Positions 18,568-26,681 of a DNA stretch of 64,000 bases are shown in pieces (position 1 is the stretch's first letter; each line of letters begins with the position of its first letter). The stretch spans positions 62,001-126,000 of the forward strand of contig NZ_JAKSXX010000110.1 in the NCBI RefSeq assembly GCF_022829385.1, read 5' to 3'. Both the position numbers and the translations under genes were made by a program. The notes below the pieces were generated by a model that was not told the origin of the DNA, ran no database searches, and saw only the letters and a list, made by a program, of their open reading frames with translations. The stretch comes from Methylobacterium sp. J-070. GTDB lineage: Bacteria > Pseudomonadota > Alphaproteobacteria > Rhizobiales > Beijerinckiaceae.

Positions 18568-21003
18568 ATGGCCCGCATCCGCAGCGTCGAAGGCCGGGTG
18601 CCGCAGGCCCCGCCGGGGCCCTGGTGCCTGGCGATGACGCAGCCCGGGGCCTGCGCGGGCCCCGGCGACCTCGACCGGGTGACCGGCTGGATCCCGGCCT
18701 CCGTGCCCGGCACTGCCGCATCGGCCCTGCGTGCGGCCGGCCGCTGGACCGAGACGGCCCCCGAGCCGATCCACGACCGCGACGTCTGGTATCGGACCCG
18801 CCTCGCCGGCCCCGGACGGTTCCGCCTGCGCTTCGAGGGCCTGGCGACCCTGGCCGAAATCTGGCTCGACGGCGTGCCGGTCCTGACCTCCCGCTCGATG
18901 TTCGAGCCGCAGACCGTGGAGGCCGACCTCGGCGCGGAGGCCGATCTCGCCCTCTGCTTCCGGTCCCTGCGTGCGGAACTCGACCGCCCGGCCCGGCGCG
19001 GACGCTGGCGCCCGCGCATGATCACCCCCGGATCGCTGCGCCACGTGCGCACCAGCCTTCTCGGGTTCATGCCGGGCTGGTGCCCGGAGATCGATCTCGT
19101 CGGCCCCTACGGGCCTGTGACGCTGGAGGCCGTCCGTCCCGGACCCGCGGCGGCCGACCTGCGCGCCTCCCTCGACGGGGAGACCGGCCGTCTGGCTGCG
19201 CGCCTGCGGATCGACGGGGGCGCCTCCGCCGTCGTGCTCGTCTGCGGCGGGCGCGAAGCGCCGCTCGCCGAGATCGAGCCCGGTCTATTTTCGGGCGAAC
19301 TGGCCCTCCCGGGCATCGCACCTTGGTGGCCGCACACCCATGGGACGCCGCATCTCCACCCGGTGTCGGCGCGCGTCGACGGCGCGCCGGTCGATCTCGG
19401 CCGGGTCGGTTTCCGGACCGTATCGCTGGCGCGGCCCTTCGAGGACGGCCTGTCGCTGGCGGTCAACGGCGTGCCGGTCTTCTGCCGCGGCGCCATCTGG
19501 ACGCCGCCGGACCTCGTCGGGCTCGGTGCCGACGACACAAGTGCGCGGCTCGCCCGCGCCCGCGAGGCCGGGATGAACATGCTGCGCGTGCCCGGAACCA
19601 CGCTCTACCCGGCGTCGGACGTCTTCGACCTGTGCGACGAACTCGGCATCCTGGTCTGGCAGGACCTGATGCTGGCGAATTTCGACTACCCGCACGACGA
19701 TCCCGACTTCGCCGGCCGCCTGAGCCGCGAGGTGACGGCGTTCCTCGACCGCACGCAGACCGCGCCGTCGCTCAGCGTCCTCTGCGGCGGCAGCGAGGTC
19801 TGGCAGCAGGCCGCGATGCTCGGCGCCCCGCGCGCCGTCTGGGCCGATGCCTTCTGCGCGACGACGCTGCCGACGCTGGCGGCGGCGCTGCGCCCCGACC
19901 TCGTGGTGGTGCCCAATTCGCCGTCCGGCGGCGCGATGCCGTTCGGGCCCCGCGAGGGCTGCACCCATTACTTCGGCGTCGGCGCCTATCGCCGCCCCCT
20001 CGCGGATGCCCGCCGGGCGGAGGTGGGATTTGCCAGCGAGTGCCTCGCCTTCGCCAACCCGCCCGAGCCCGGGACCGCCGGTCCCGCGGGGCCGGGCGAT
20101 CCGCGCTGGGCCGCCGGCATCCCCCGCGACCGGGGCGCCGAGTGGGATTTCGAGGACGTGCGCGACCACTATGTCGGCCTGCTCTACGGGGTCGATCCGG
20201 CCGCGCTGCGCGCCGGCGATCCGGAGCGCTACCTCGAACTCGGGCGCGCGGCCGTGGCCGAGGTGATGGAGGCGACCTTCGCGGAGTGGCGCAGGCCGCG
20301 TTCGCCGACGGCGGGGGGACTGGTCCTGTCCCTGAGCGACCTCGCGCCGGGGGCGGGCTGGGGCGTCCTCGACTGGACCGGGCGTCCGAAATCGGCCTGG
20401 TACGCCCTCAGGCGCGCGTTCCGCCCCGTGCAGCTCGCCATCACCGACGAGGGCCTCGACGGGCTGCACCTTCACGTCCTCAACGAGACGGACGCGGTCC
20501 GGGCGCTGACCCTGGAACTGACCCTGTGCGATGCCGGCGGCCGGGTCGCGGCCCGGGCCGAGCGGGGCCTCGTGCTCGACCCCCGGTCCGGTCTGACGCT
20601 GTCGTCCGCCGCGCTGCTCGGCCGGTTCCTCGACGCCGCCGACAGCTACCGGTTCGGACCGCGCATCCACGACGTCGCCCACGCCCGGCTGACCGGCCCG
20701 GACGGGGCAGTCGTCGCCGAGAGCTTCCACTTTCCCGGGGACGGCCCGATCGCCCGGGAGGCGGTGGGCCTGCGCGCCGAGGCCGTGGTGACGGCCGCCG
20801 GCCCCGGGCTGCGGATCGCTACGGAACGCCTCGCGCGCGGGGTGCAGGTAAACGTCCCCCAAGCGCAGCCCGACGACAATTACCTGCACCTCGCGCCGGG
20901 GACGACGCGGGTCATCGCCTTCCCGGGCTGTGCCCGGCTCCCGCGCGGCAGCGTCCGCGCGATCAACAGCAACGAGATCGTGGATTTCGGTCATGACGCG
21001 TGA
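18568..21003 (+). CDS. Glycoside hydrolase family 2 protein (beta-mannosidase-like)
   Basis: 811 residues. Order: jelly-roll sugar-binding domain (about 40-190, with WYRTRLAGPGRFRLRFEGLA), immunoglobulin-like domain (about 190-290), TIM barrel (about 290-560) and C-terminal beta domains. The barrel has GAIWTPPDL and LCDELGILVWQDLMLANFDY. The predicted acid/base is E410 (VLCGGSE) and the nucleophile E491 (GFASE), matching beta-mannosidase positions. There is no signal peptide, so the substrate is intracellular. Being fifth in the carrier-protein operon, it probably trims or transfers a glycoside made by that pathway. The specific sugar is unknown. Confidence 0.88.
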   Translation: MARIRSVEGRVPQAPPGPWCLAMTQPGACAGPGDLDRVTGWIPASVPGTAASALRAAGRWTETAPEPIHDRDVWYRTRLAGPGRFRLRFEGLATLAEIWLDGVPVLTSRSMFEPQTVEADLGAEADLALCFRSLRAELDRPARRGRWRPRMITPGSLRHVRTSLLGFMPGWCPEIDLVGPYGPVTLEAVRPGPAAADLRASLDGETGRLAARLRIDGGASAVVLVCGGREAPLAEIEPGLFSGELALPGIAPWWPHTHGTPHLHPVSARVDGAPVDLGRVGFRTVSLARPFEDGLSLAVNGVPVFCRGAIWTPPDLVGLGADDTSARLARAREAGMNMLRVPGTTLYPASDVFDLCDELGILVWQDLMLANFDYPHDDPDFAGRLSREVTAFLDRTQTAPSLSVLCGGSEVWQQAAMLGAPRAVWADAFCATTLPTLAAALRPDLVVVPNSPSGGAMPFGPREGCTHYFGVGAYRRPLADARRAEVGFASECLAFANPPEPGTAGPAGPGDPRWAAGIPRDRGAEWDFEDVRDHYVGLLYGVDPAALRAGDPERYLELGRAAVAEVMEATFAEWRRPRSPTAGGLVLSLSDLAPGAGWGVLDWTGRPKSAWYALRRAFRPVQLAITDEGLDGLHLHVLNETDAVRALTLELTLCDAGGRVAARAERGLVLDPRSGLTLSSAALLGRFLDAADSYRFGPRIHDVAHARLTGPDGAVVAESFHFPGDGPIAREAVGLRAEAVVTAAGPGLRIATERLARGVQVNVPQAQPDDNYLHLAPGTTRVIAFPGCARLPRGSVRAINSNEIVDFGHDA

Positions 21004-22783
21004 GGTGAGACCCGAGACCCGGCGGTCCGGAAAGCCGTTCGAGCCCGCCCCGGTGACGTTCGACGGCCTGTTCGGCTGGTTCCATCCGGCGGTGGGGCGG
21101 CGCGGCGTGGTCCTCTGCGGGGCGCACGGATTCGAGCAGATGGCGGCCCACCGGCCCTGGCGGGCGCTGGCCGGCCAACTCGCGGCCGCGGGCTGCCCGA
21201 CGCTGCGCTTCGACTACCCCGGGGAGGGCGACTCGGCCGATCCCGGAGCGGCGCGGGTCGGCGACTGCGTCGCGGCGATCCGCCGAGCCGTCCGCTGGCT
21301 GCGCGAGACGGCCGGGGTCGTCGAGGTCGTCCTCGTCGGCCTTCGCCTCGGTGCCACCTTCGCGGCGCTGGCGGCCGAGGCGGAACCGGTGGACCGCCTG
21401 GTCCTGCTGGCGCCGGTCGCCAGCGGCCGCGCCTACCTGCGCGAGATGCGGCTGCGCGCCCGGACGATCGACCGTCTGCCGGACGGCTCGGTCCCGCCGC
21501 AGGCGGCGGATCGTCTCGAAGTCGGCGGGTTTTGCCTGGAAGCCGCCTTCCTCGCCGACCTCGCCGACCTGAACCTCACGCGGATCGAGCGGCCTCCCGC
21601 GTCCCGCGTCCTGCTCCTCGCCCCCGACACCAAGGCGCTGGCCGCCCGCCTCGGCGCCCTCGGCTGCGCCGTGACCGCGGGACCGTTCCCGGGCCTCGCC
21701 CAGCTCGTCGGCGATCCGATCTTCGCGAGCGTCCCGGAGGCGGATTTCGGCCGCGTCGCGGCCTTCGCGGCGAAGGACATGGCGATGTCCGCGGCCTTCC
21801 CGCCGGTCCTGCCTCCGGCACGGCTGGCGGGATCCGACTGGGTGGAGGATTCGGTCCAGTCCGTCCCGGGCCTGTTCGGGATCCGGTGCGGGCCGCTCCG
21901 GCCGGGCTCCGCGGCCCCCGCGGTGCTCTTCGTGTCGACCGGCATGACGGTGCATTCCGGCTGGGGACGCCAGACCACGACCCTCGCCCGCAGCCTCGCG
22001 GCCGAAGGCGTCGTCTCCTTCCGCTTCGATCTGCGGGGAATCGGCGACAGCGAGGACCGGCCGGACGACCGCAGGCCGCTCTTCGCGCCGGACGGATACG
22101 CCGACATCGTCGCGCTCGTCGACCACGTCGCCGAGACGGGCGGTCCGCTCGTGCTGGTCGGCGGCTGCAGCGGCGCCTACGCGGCGTTCCACGCCCTCTG
22201 CCGGGACCCCCGCATCGACGGGGCACTCCTGATCAATCTCTACTGCTTCGATTGGGACCCGGATCAGGACCTCGACCGCGTCATCCGCCAGACCTTCGGA
22301 AGCGCCCACACCTACGCGGCGCTCCTCAAGCAGGGCGCGACGTGGCGACGCCTGCTGTCCGGGAAGATCGCCGTGCGGGCGATCGCCGGCGTCCTGGCCC
22401 GACGGGGCGCGGTTTCGGCGCTCCGGCGCGTCCGCCGGGTGTGGCAGCCCGGAGCCCGGGCCGGGTCCGTCGCCCGGCGCATCGCGGCACTCCGGCGCCG
22501 GGGTGCCGAGATCCGCCTGCTCTATAGCGCTGGCGATCCCGGCCTGGTCGCCGTGCGCCGGCATCTCGGACGCTTTCCCGGCCGGGCCGACGAACGCCTC
22601 GGCGCGCCGGTGATCGTGGTGCCGGGTGCCGATCACAACCTCGGCTCACCCGAGACGCAGGAACCCCTCGCGCGCGCCCTGCGCGACCTCCTCCACGCCG
22701 TGCGGCGCGCACCGGCGGCGCTGCCGGACGGGGCGCATCCCCTCGGCTCCGGGATCATGCTCGCCGCGGCGGGCTGGATGTGA
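20993..22783 (+). CDS. Tandem alpha/beta-hydrolase fusion protein
   Basis: 596 residues, two alpha/beta-hydrolase domains in one chain (about 20-265 and 290-575). Start ATG at 20993 overlaps the GH2 gene by 11 bases. Domain 1 has the elbow G116-L-R-L-G120, with Arg where the nucleophilic Ser should be. This resembles the exosortase-A-associated hydrolase family and is probably non-catalytic or atypical. Domain 2 has G390-G-C-S-G394, placing Cys392 at the nucleophile position, plus FRFDLRGIGDSED and VPGADHNLGS (likely catalytic His). A possible role is release or transfer of the carrier-bound product; this is inference. Confidence 0.82.
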   Translation: MTREVRPETRRSGKPFEPAPVTFDGLFGWFHPAVGRRGVVLCGAHGFEQMAAHRPWRALAGQLAAAGCPTLRFDYPGEGDSADPGAARVGDCVAAIRRAVRWLRETAGVVEVVLVGLRLGATFAALAAEAEPVDRLVLLAPVASGRAYLREMRLRARTIDRLPDGSVPPQAADRLEVGGFCLEAAFLADLADLNLTRIERPPASRVLLLAPDTKALAARLGALGCAVTAGPFPGLAQLVGDPIFASVPEADFGRVAAFAAKDMAMSAAFPPVLPPARLAGSDWVEDSVQSVPGLFGIRCGPLRPGSAAPAVLFVSTGMTVHSGWGRQTTTLARSLAAEGVVSFRFDLRGIGDSEDRPDDRRPLFAPDGYADIVALVDHVAETGGPLVLVGGCSGAYAAFHALCRDPRIDGALLINLYCFDWDPDQDLDRVIRQTFGSAHTYAALLKQGATWRRLLSGKIAVRAIAGVLARRGAVSALRRVRRVWQPGARAGSVARRIAALRRRGAEIRLLYSAGDPGLVAVRRHLGRFPGRADERLGAPVIVVPGADHNLGSPETQEPLARALRDLLHAVRRAPAALPDGAHPLGSGIMLAAAGWM

Positions 22784-22919
22784 GGCACGGCCTCCGCCGG
22801 GTGGGCCTCGCCCGGCCCGAGCGGAATCCGGTCAGGAGGCGGGCCGGCCGACGCGACCGCGGCACTGCCGACCCGCGCTCGCGCCCGGCCGGGCGTCGAA
22901 GACCGGAGAGGAAAGGCCC

Positions 22920-23744
22920 ATGTTGAGCTATCTGTCGGACAGGCTGGTCGGCGCGACCCTGGCGATCCTGAACCTGCTCGCCCCCGTCGAGGTCCGCGTG
23001 CAGAAGGACCTCGTCTACGCCCCCGGCAGCCCGCATCGGGCCGACGTCTATCGGCCGGCCGCGGACGGGCCCCGCCCCATGGTGGTCTTCCTGTACGGCG
23101 GCGGATGGCGGTACGGGACCAAGGACGCGTTCGCCTATGTCGGCGCCGCCCTGGCGCGCAGGGGCTTCGTCACGGTCATCCCGGACTATCGTCACTTCCC
23201 GACCGCGGGCCTGTCGGACATCCTGTCCGACAGCGCCGCCGCGGTCTCCTGGGCCATCGCGAACGCCGGGGCCTTCGGGGCCGATCCCCACCGCGTCGTG
23301 GTGGCGGGACATTCGTCCGGCGCCTGGGCCGCCGCGATGCTGGGGCTGGACGGGACGTGGCTCGAGCAGGCCGGATCCAGCCCGGTCGCGCTTTCCGGTA
23401 TCGTCGGCTTGTCGGGACCCTATGCGGTTTCGGCGCTGACCGACCCGTTGGACAAGGCTGTCTTCGCCGGCAGCGATCCCGCCCTGCAGCCGATCAACCA
23501 TGCCGCAGGCGGACATCCCGCCATGCTGCTGCTCACGGGTGCGGCCGATCTGGACGTCAAGCCGTCCGGCACGGTGGCGCTGGCCGACCGACTGCGGGCT
23601 GCCCAGAACGACCCGGAGATGCACATCTACCCGGGCCTGGGTCACGCGCAGGTCGCGTGGTCGATCAGCTTCCCGTTCAGCCTGCAGGCCCCGGTCGCGG
23701 ACGACATCGCGCGGTTCGTCGACGGTGCGCCCCCCGGACGATAG
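22920..23744 (+). CDS. Alpha/beta-hydrolase (esterase/lipase, BD-FAE-like)
   Basis: 274 residues from ATG at 22920, preceded by GAGAGGAAAGG. The oxyanion segment is VVFLYGGGWRYGTKDAF, the nucleophile elbow AGHSSGAWAA (Ser in G-H-S-S-G), the acid ADLDVKP and the His GLGHAQV. The N-terminal 25 residues are hydrophobic and could be a membrane anchor or uncleaved signal. It resembles the carboxylesterase/BD-FAE group acting on short acyl or feruloyl-type esters. It lies 136 bases after the dual hydrolase on the same strand, so it may be read from the same or its own promoter. Confidence 0.88.
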   Translation: MLSYLSDRLVGATLAILNLLAPVEVRVQKDLVYAPGSPHRADVYRPAADGPRPMVVFLYGGGWRYGTKDAFAYVGAALARRGFVTVIPDYRHFPTAGLSDILSDSAAAVSWAIANAGAFGADPHRVVVAGHSSGAWAAAMLGLDGTWLEQAGSSPVALSGIVGLSGPYAVSALTDPLDKAVFAGSDPALQPINHAAGGHPAMLLLTGAADLDVKPSGTVALADRLRAAQNDPEMHIYPGLGHAQVAWSISFPFSLQAPVADDIARFVDGAPPGR

Positions 23745-23745
23745 G

Positions 23746-23858
23746 GCATTCTCGGTTTGAATGGGATCACGCGCCTGACGGTCTGGGCGCGAATCCCCAC
23801 CCAGCAAGGGGGAGGAGCGCGCGTCGCGCTTCGTGATCCGCAACGGATAGAAAACGCT
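23746..23858. repeat. MITE-like intergenic repeat, copy A
   Basis: 113 bases with imperfect inverted ends of about 26 bases: the left end finishes TGGGATCACG and the right end begins CGTGATCC, with outer tips GCATTCTC and GAAAACGC. A related element lies at 57121-57319 in the same orientation and shares GACGGTCTGGGCGCG, GCGTCGCGCTTCGTGAT and the tips. No transposase. Confidence 0.65.
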
Positions 23859-23978
23859 CACGAGAGCGCCGTCCCGGAAAGCTTCCCGGCGACGGCTTCG
23901 GTGCGCGGCGCCCGACGTCCCGCTACTCACCGCCGGGGCGCCGCGCCCGGTCTCCGCGCGAGGGGCCTCGAACGAGAA

Positions 23979-24002
23979 AAGCCGCCTCGGCGAAGGCGGC
24001 TT
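23979..24002 (-). terminator. Rho-independent terminator after rpmG
   Basis: On the minus strand, AAGCCGCCT pairs with AGGCGGCTT across a CGGCGA-type 6-base loop, followed by TTTTC. It lies 33 bases past the rpmG stop codon. Confidence 0.75.
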
Positions 24003-24035
24003 CCACGATCGTGTCGGACCCTGTGGGGCCGGCGG

Positions 24036-24203
24036 TTACTTGATCTTGGTTTCCTTGAAGTCGACGTGCTTGCGCGCGACCGGGTCGTACTTGCGCATCG
24101 TCAGCTTCTCGGTCTGCGTGCGGGAGTTCTTCTTCGTGACGTAGAAGTAGCCGGTGTCGGCGGTGGAGACGAGCTTGATCTTGACGGTGACGGCCTTGGC
24201 CAT
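24036..24203 (-). CDS. rpmG: 50S ribosomal protein L33
   Basis: 55 residues from ATG at 24203, the normal length for alphaproteobacterial L33. It contains [20 protein letters not shown] and ends [11 protein letters not shown], typical of the family. It lacks the two CxxC zinc pairs, so it is the zinc-independent form. The 16 codons upstream in frame are excluded because they break the family length. It is the last gene of the rnr-DUF983-NUDIX block, separated from the MFS gene by 106 bases, and followed by a clear terminator. Confidence 0.97.
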   Translation of the reverse strand: MAKAVTVKIKLVSTADTGYFYVTKKNSRTQTEKLTMRKYDPVARKHVDFKETKIK

Positions 24204-24309
24204 GGCGCGGCGCTCCTGCAGGGTGCGGCATTCCGCGTGAGCGAAACGCAAATGGCCGGGAGGGCCCGGCCGAATACGGGCGGGTGAATGCCCGATCGGG
24301 CCGGGCAGG

Positions 24310-25497
24310 TCAAGAGCGGGCGCCCGCCCGTTCCGTGACGGCGAGCCACCCGGCGAAGGCCAGGAACAGGGCGAGCAGCGCCAGCGCGAAGCCGTGCGGC
24401 GGCACGAGGTCGAGCCCGCCGCCGATCACCGGCGGCCCCAGCATCAGGCCGACGTTGTAGAGCACCACGAAGGCCGCGTTGGCGCCCGCGAGGTCGCTCG
24501 GCCGCGTCCGGTCGCCCAGCATCGTGAGGCCGACCGTGTAGAGGGTGCCGGTGATGCCGCCCCAGACGAGGAGCAGCAGGCCGAACGCCACCGGGCTGCC
24601 GGCCGCCAGGGGGATCAGGGCCGAGCCGGCGGCGCCCGCCAGGCCCGCGCCGAGCAGCACCGCGCCGCGGTCGAGCCGGTCGGCGAGCCAGCCGAACGGG
24701 ATCTGGAACAGCACGTTGCCGAGCGCGACCAGGCTGACGAGGCCGGCCGCGCCCTGGGCGTCGTAGCCGAGGCGCAGGCCGTAGAGCGGCAGGATCGCGA
24801 AGATGCCGGTCTCCACCGCCCCGTAGGCGAGGGCCGCCGCCAGCGCGCCGGGCGCCAGCCGGAGGTAGCCGCGGATGCCGAGCCCGGAGCCCGCCGCGAT
24901 CGTCGGCGACAGGCCCCGCGCCATCGCGATCGGCAGCCCGCCCGCCAGCATGAGGATCGCCCCCGTGGCGTAGGGCGCCAGCCCCGTGGTCCCGACCAGC
25001 GCCAGGAGGAGCGGCCCGACCGCGAAACCCGCCGCCAGCACGGTGGCGTAGATGCCCATCACGAGACCGCGGCGCTCCGGCGGGGCGGCGGCGTTGATCC
25101 AGTACTCGGAGAGCACGAACAGCGCCCCGAGCGTCATCGAGAAGACGAAGCGCAGGGGGAACCACAGGGCGATGCCGGGCAGGAGCGGGAACAGCGCGAG
25201 GCTGATCGCTCCGACGACGAGCGCCAGACCGAGCAGCGGCGCGACGCCGATCCGCGCGGCGAGACGCGGCACGAACGGCACCGTGGCGATGCTGGCGATG
25301 CCCGCCACCGCGGTGTTCAGCCCGATCAGCGTGCTCGACGCGCCGCGTCGCTCCAGCTCGATCGACAGCAGGGGGATCGACAGGCTCAGCCCGATTCCCA
25401 CCACGGTGACGCAGGTGATGGCGGCCGAGATCGCCGCCACATCCTCCGACCGGATCCCCCGCCGCGCGTCCCGCCCCAGTTCCTCCAGACGACTCAC
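24310..25497 (-). CDS. MFS transporter (YcaD-like)
   Basis: 395 residues from GTG at 25497 (GTGA overlap with the NUDIX gene). Twelve hydrophobic segments in two halves. The loop between helices 2 and 3 ([13 protein letters not shown]) and [20 protein letters not shown] in the first half are typical of the YcaD/YfcJ-like major facilitator group. The substrate is unknown. Insertion of this transporter between the NUDIX gene and rpmG is the only departure from the common alphaproteobacterial order here. Confidence 0.9.
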   Translation of the reverse strand: MSRLEELGRDARRGIRSEDVAAISAAITCVTVVGIGLSLSIPLLSIELERRGASSTLIGLNTAVAGIASIATVPFVPRLAARIGVAPLLGLALVVGAISLALFPLLPGIALWFPLRFVFSMTLGALFVLSEYWINAAAPPERRGLVMGIYATVLAAGFAVGPLLLALVGTTGLAPYATGAILMLAGGLPIAMARGLSPTIAAGSGLGIRGYLRLAPGALAAALAYGAVETGIFAILPLYGLRLGYDAQGAAGLVSLVALGNVLFQIPFGWLADRLDRGAVLLGAGLAGAAGSALIPLAAGSPVAFGLLLLVWGGITGTLYTVGLTMLGDRTRPSDLAGANAAFVVLYNVGLMLGPPVIGGGLDLVPPHGFALALLALFLAFAGWLAVTERAGARS

Positions 25498-26237
25498 AGG
25501 GGGATTCGCTCGCGGCGGCCGTAGCGCTCGAAGTGAAAGGGGATCATCCGGTGGGGGGCGAAATCGGCGGCGATCTGCGCCTCCAGGTCGTCCAGGACGG
25601 CGCGGGTGATGTAGGGCAGGTCGAGCGCCCGCGCGGCGTCGAGCCGGACCCAGGCGAGTTCGGTGAACTCGGCGTCGGCGCTGACCCGCCCCGGCTCCTC
25701 GGCCGCCACCAGGCGCCGGTCGACGGCGAAGAAGCGCGTGTCGAAGCGGCGCACGCGCTTGGGCGGCGTGATCGCCCGGGCCACGAGATGGAGCGCTTCC
25801 AGATCCGGCAGGACACCGTGCCGGGCGAAGCCCTCCCAGCCCGCCGGAGCGTCCTCGGGGGCGCCGTGCTCGCGCGTGCCGAGCAGAAGGCCGGTCTCCT
25901 CGTAGGTCTCGCGGATGGCGGCGAGCGCGAGCGCCCGGCCGAGATGGTGCGGCGGCCGGGAGACCTGCCGGGTGAGCGCCGCCTCCGCGTAGTCGGGGAG
26001 CGCCCCGGCCACCGGCATGTGGCGGTCCCCGAGCTCGATCCGGCCGCCCGGAAAGACGAACTTCCCCGGCATGAAGGCGAGGTTGGGGTTGCGCCGGCCC
26101 ATCAGCACCTTCGGGGCGCCCTTTCCGCGCCGGTCGAGCAGGATCAGGGTGGCGGCGTCCCGGGGGCGCAGGCGCGCCGCGGCGGGCTTCCGCTCAGGGG
26201 TGATCGCGATCTCCGATTCCTGCTGCGGCTCCGGCAA
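25494..26237 (-). CDS. NUDIX hydrolase
   Basis: 247 residues from TTG at 26237, which has GAGGAG at good spacing; the 22 codons further upstream lie deep inside the DUF983 gene and are not needed. The NUDIX box is split: FPGGRIELGDR, then a roughly 35-residue insertion, then AAIRETYEETGLLLG carrying the metal-binding RExxEExG. That arrangement is usual in the NUDT19/CoA-pyrophosphatase-like group of alphaproteobacteria. It hydrolyses a nucleoside diphosphate linked to another moiety; the substrate is unknown. Overlaps DUF983 by 44 bases and the MFS gene by 4. Confidence 0.9.
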   Translation of the reverse strand: MPEPQQESEIAITPERKPAAARLRPRDAATLILLDRRGKGAPKVLMGRRNPNLAFMPGKFVFPGGRIELGDRHMPVAGALPDYAEAALTRQVSRPPHHLGRALALAAIRETYEETGLLLGTREHGAPEDAPAGWEGFARHGVLPDLEALHLVARAITPPKRVRRFDTRFFAVDRRLVAAEEPGRVSADAEFTELAWVRLDAARALDLPYITRAVLDDLEAQIAADFAPHRMIPFHFERYGRRERIPL

Positions 26238-26658
26238 GGCGGGTCTCCTCCGGCCCCGGGACGGGGCGGGCCCCCGGTAACGTGGCGAAGCCTTGCATGC
26301 CAAGGGCGTATTGCAGCCCGACGACCGCGCCCTTCACCGGCTGGAGCAGCGCCAGGGCCATCGCCAGCGTGACCACCGGCCACACGCCCATCTCGACCCA
26401 GAGGGGTACCTCGTAGGCGTTCTCGGTCTCGAGGATCAGGTAGCCGACGATGTGGCCGACGATGAAGATCACCGCGTAGGGCGGCAGGTCGTCGGCCCGG
26501 TGGTGGTGCAGTTCCAGGCCGCAGACCTCGCAATCCGGCCGGACCTTGAGGAAGCGCCCAAAGATCCGGCCCTGCCCGCAATGCGGGCAGTGGCCGATGA
26601 AGCCCCGGGCCATCGCGGGAACGAGGCGGGTGCGCTGGGGGATCGCGTCGGCGGCCAT
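26194..26658 (-). CDS. DUF983 family membrane protein
   Basis: 154 residues. The N-terminus carries two CxxC pairs, CPHCGQG and CEVCGLE, which form a zinc-ribbon-like element, followed by HHHRADDLPPY and two membrane helices (AVIFIVGHIVGYLIL and WPVVTLAMALALL). It matches DUF983, a family of unknown function fixed between rnr and a NUDIX gene in many alphaproteobacteria. It begins 23 bases after the RNase R stop. Confidence 0.92.
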   Translation of the reverse strand: MAADAIPQRTRLVPAMARGFIGHCPHCGQGRIFGRFLKVRPDCEVCGLELHHHRADDLPPYAVIFIVGHIVGYLILETENAYEVPLWVEMGVWPVVTLAMALALLQPVKGAVVGLQYALGMQGFATLPGARPVPGPEETRLAGAAAGIGDRDHP

Positions 26659-26681
26659 GTCCAGGCTCTACACCGCTTGGT

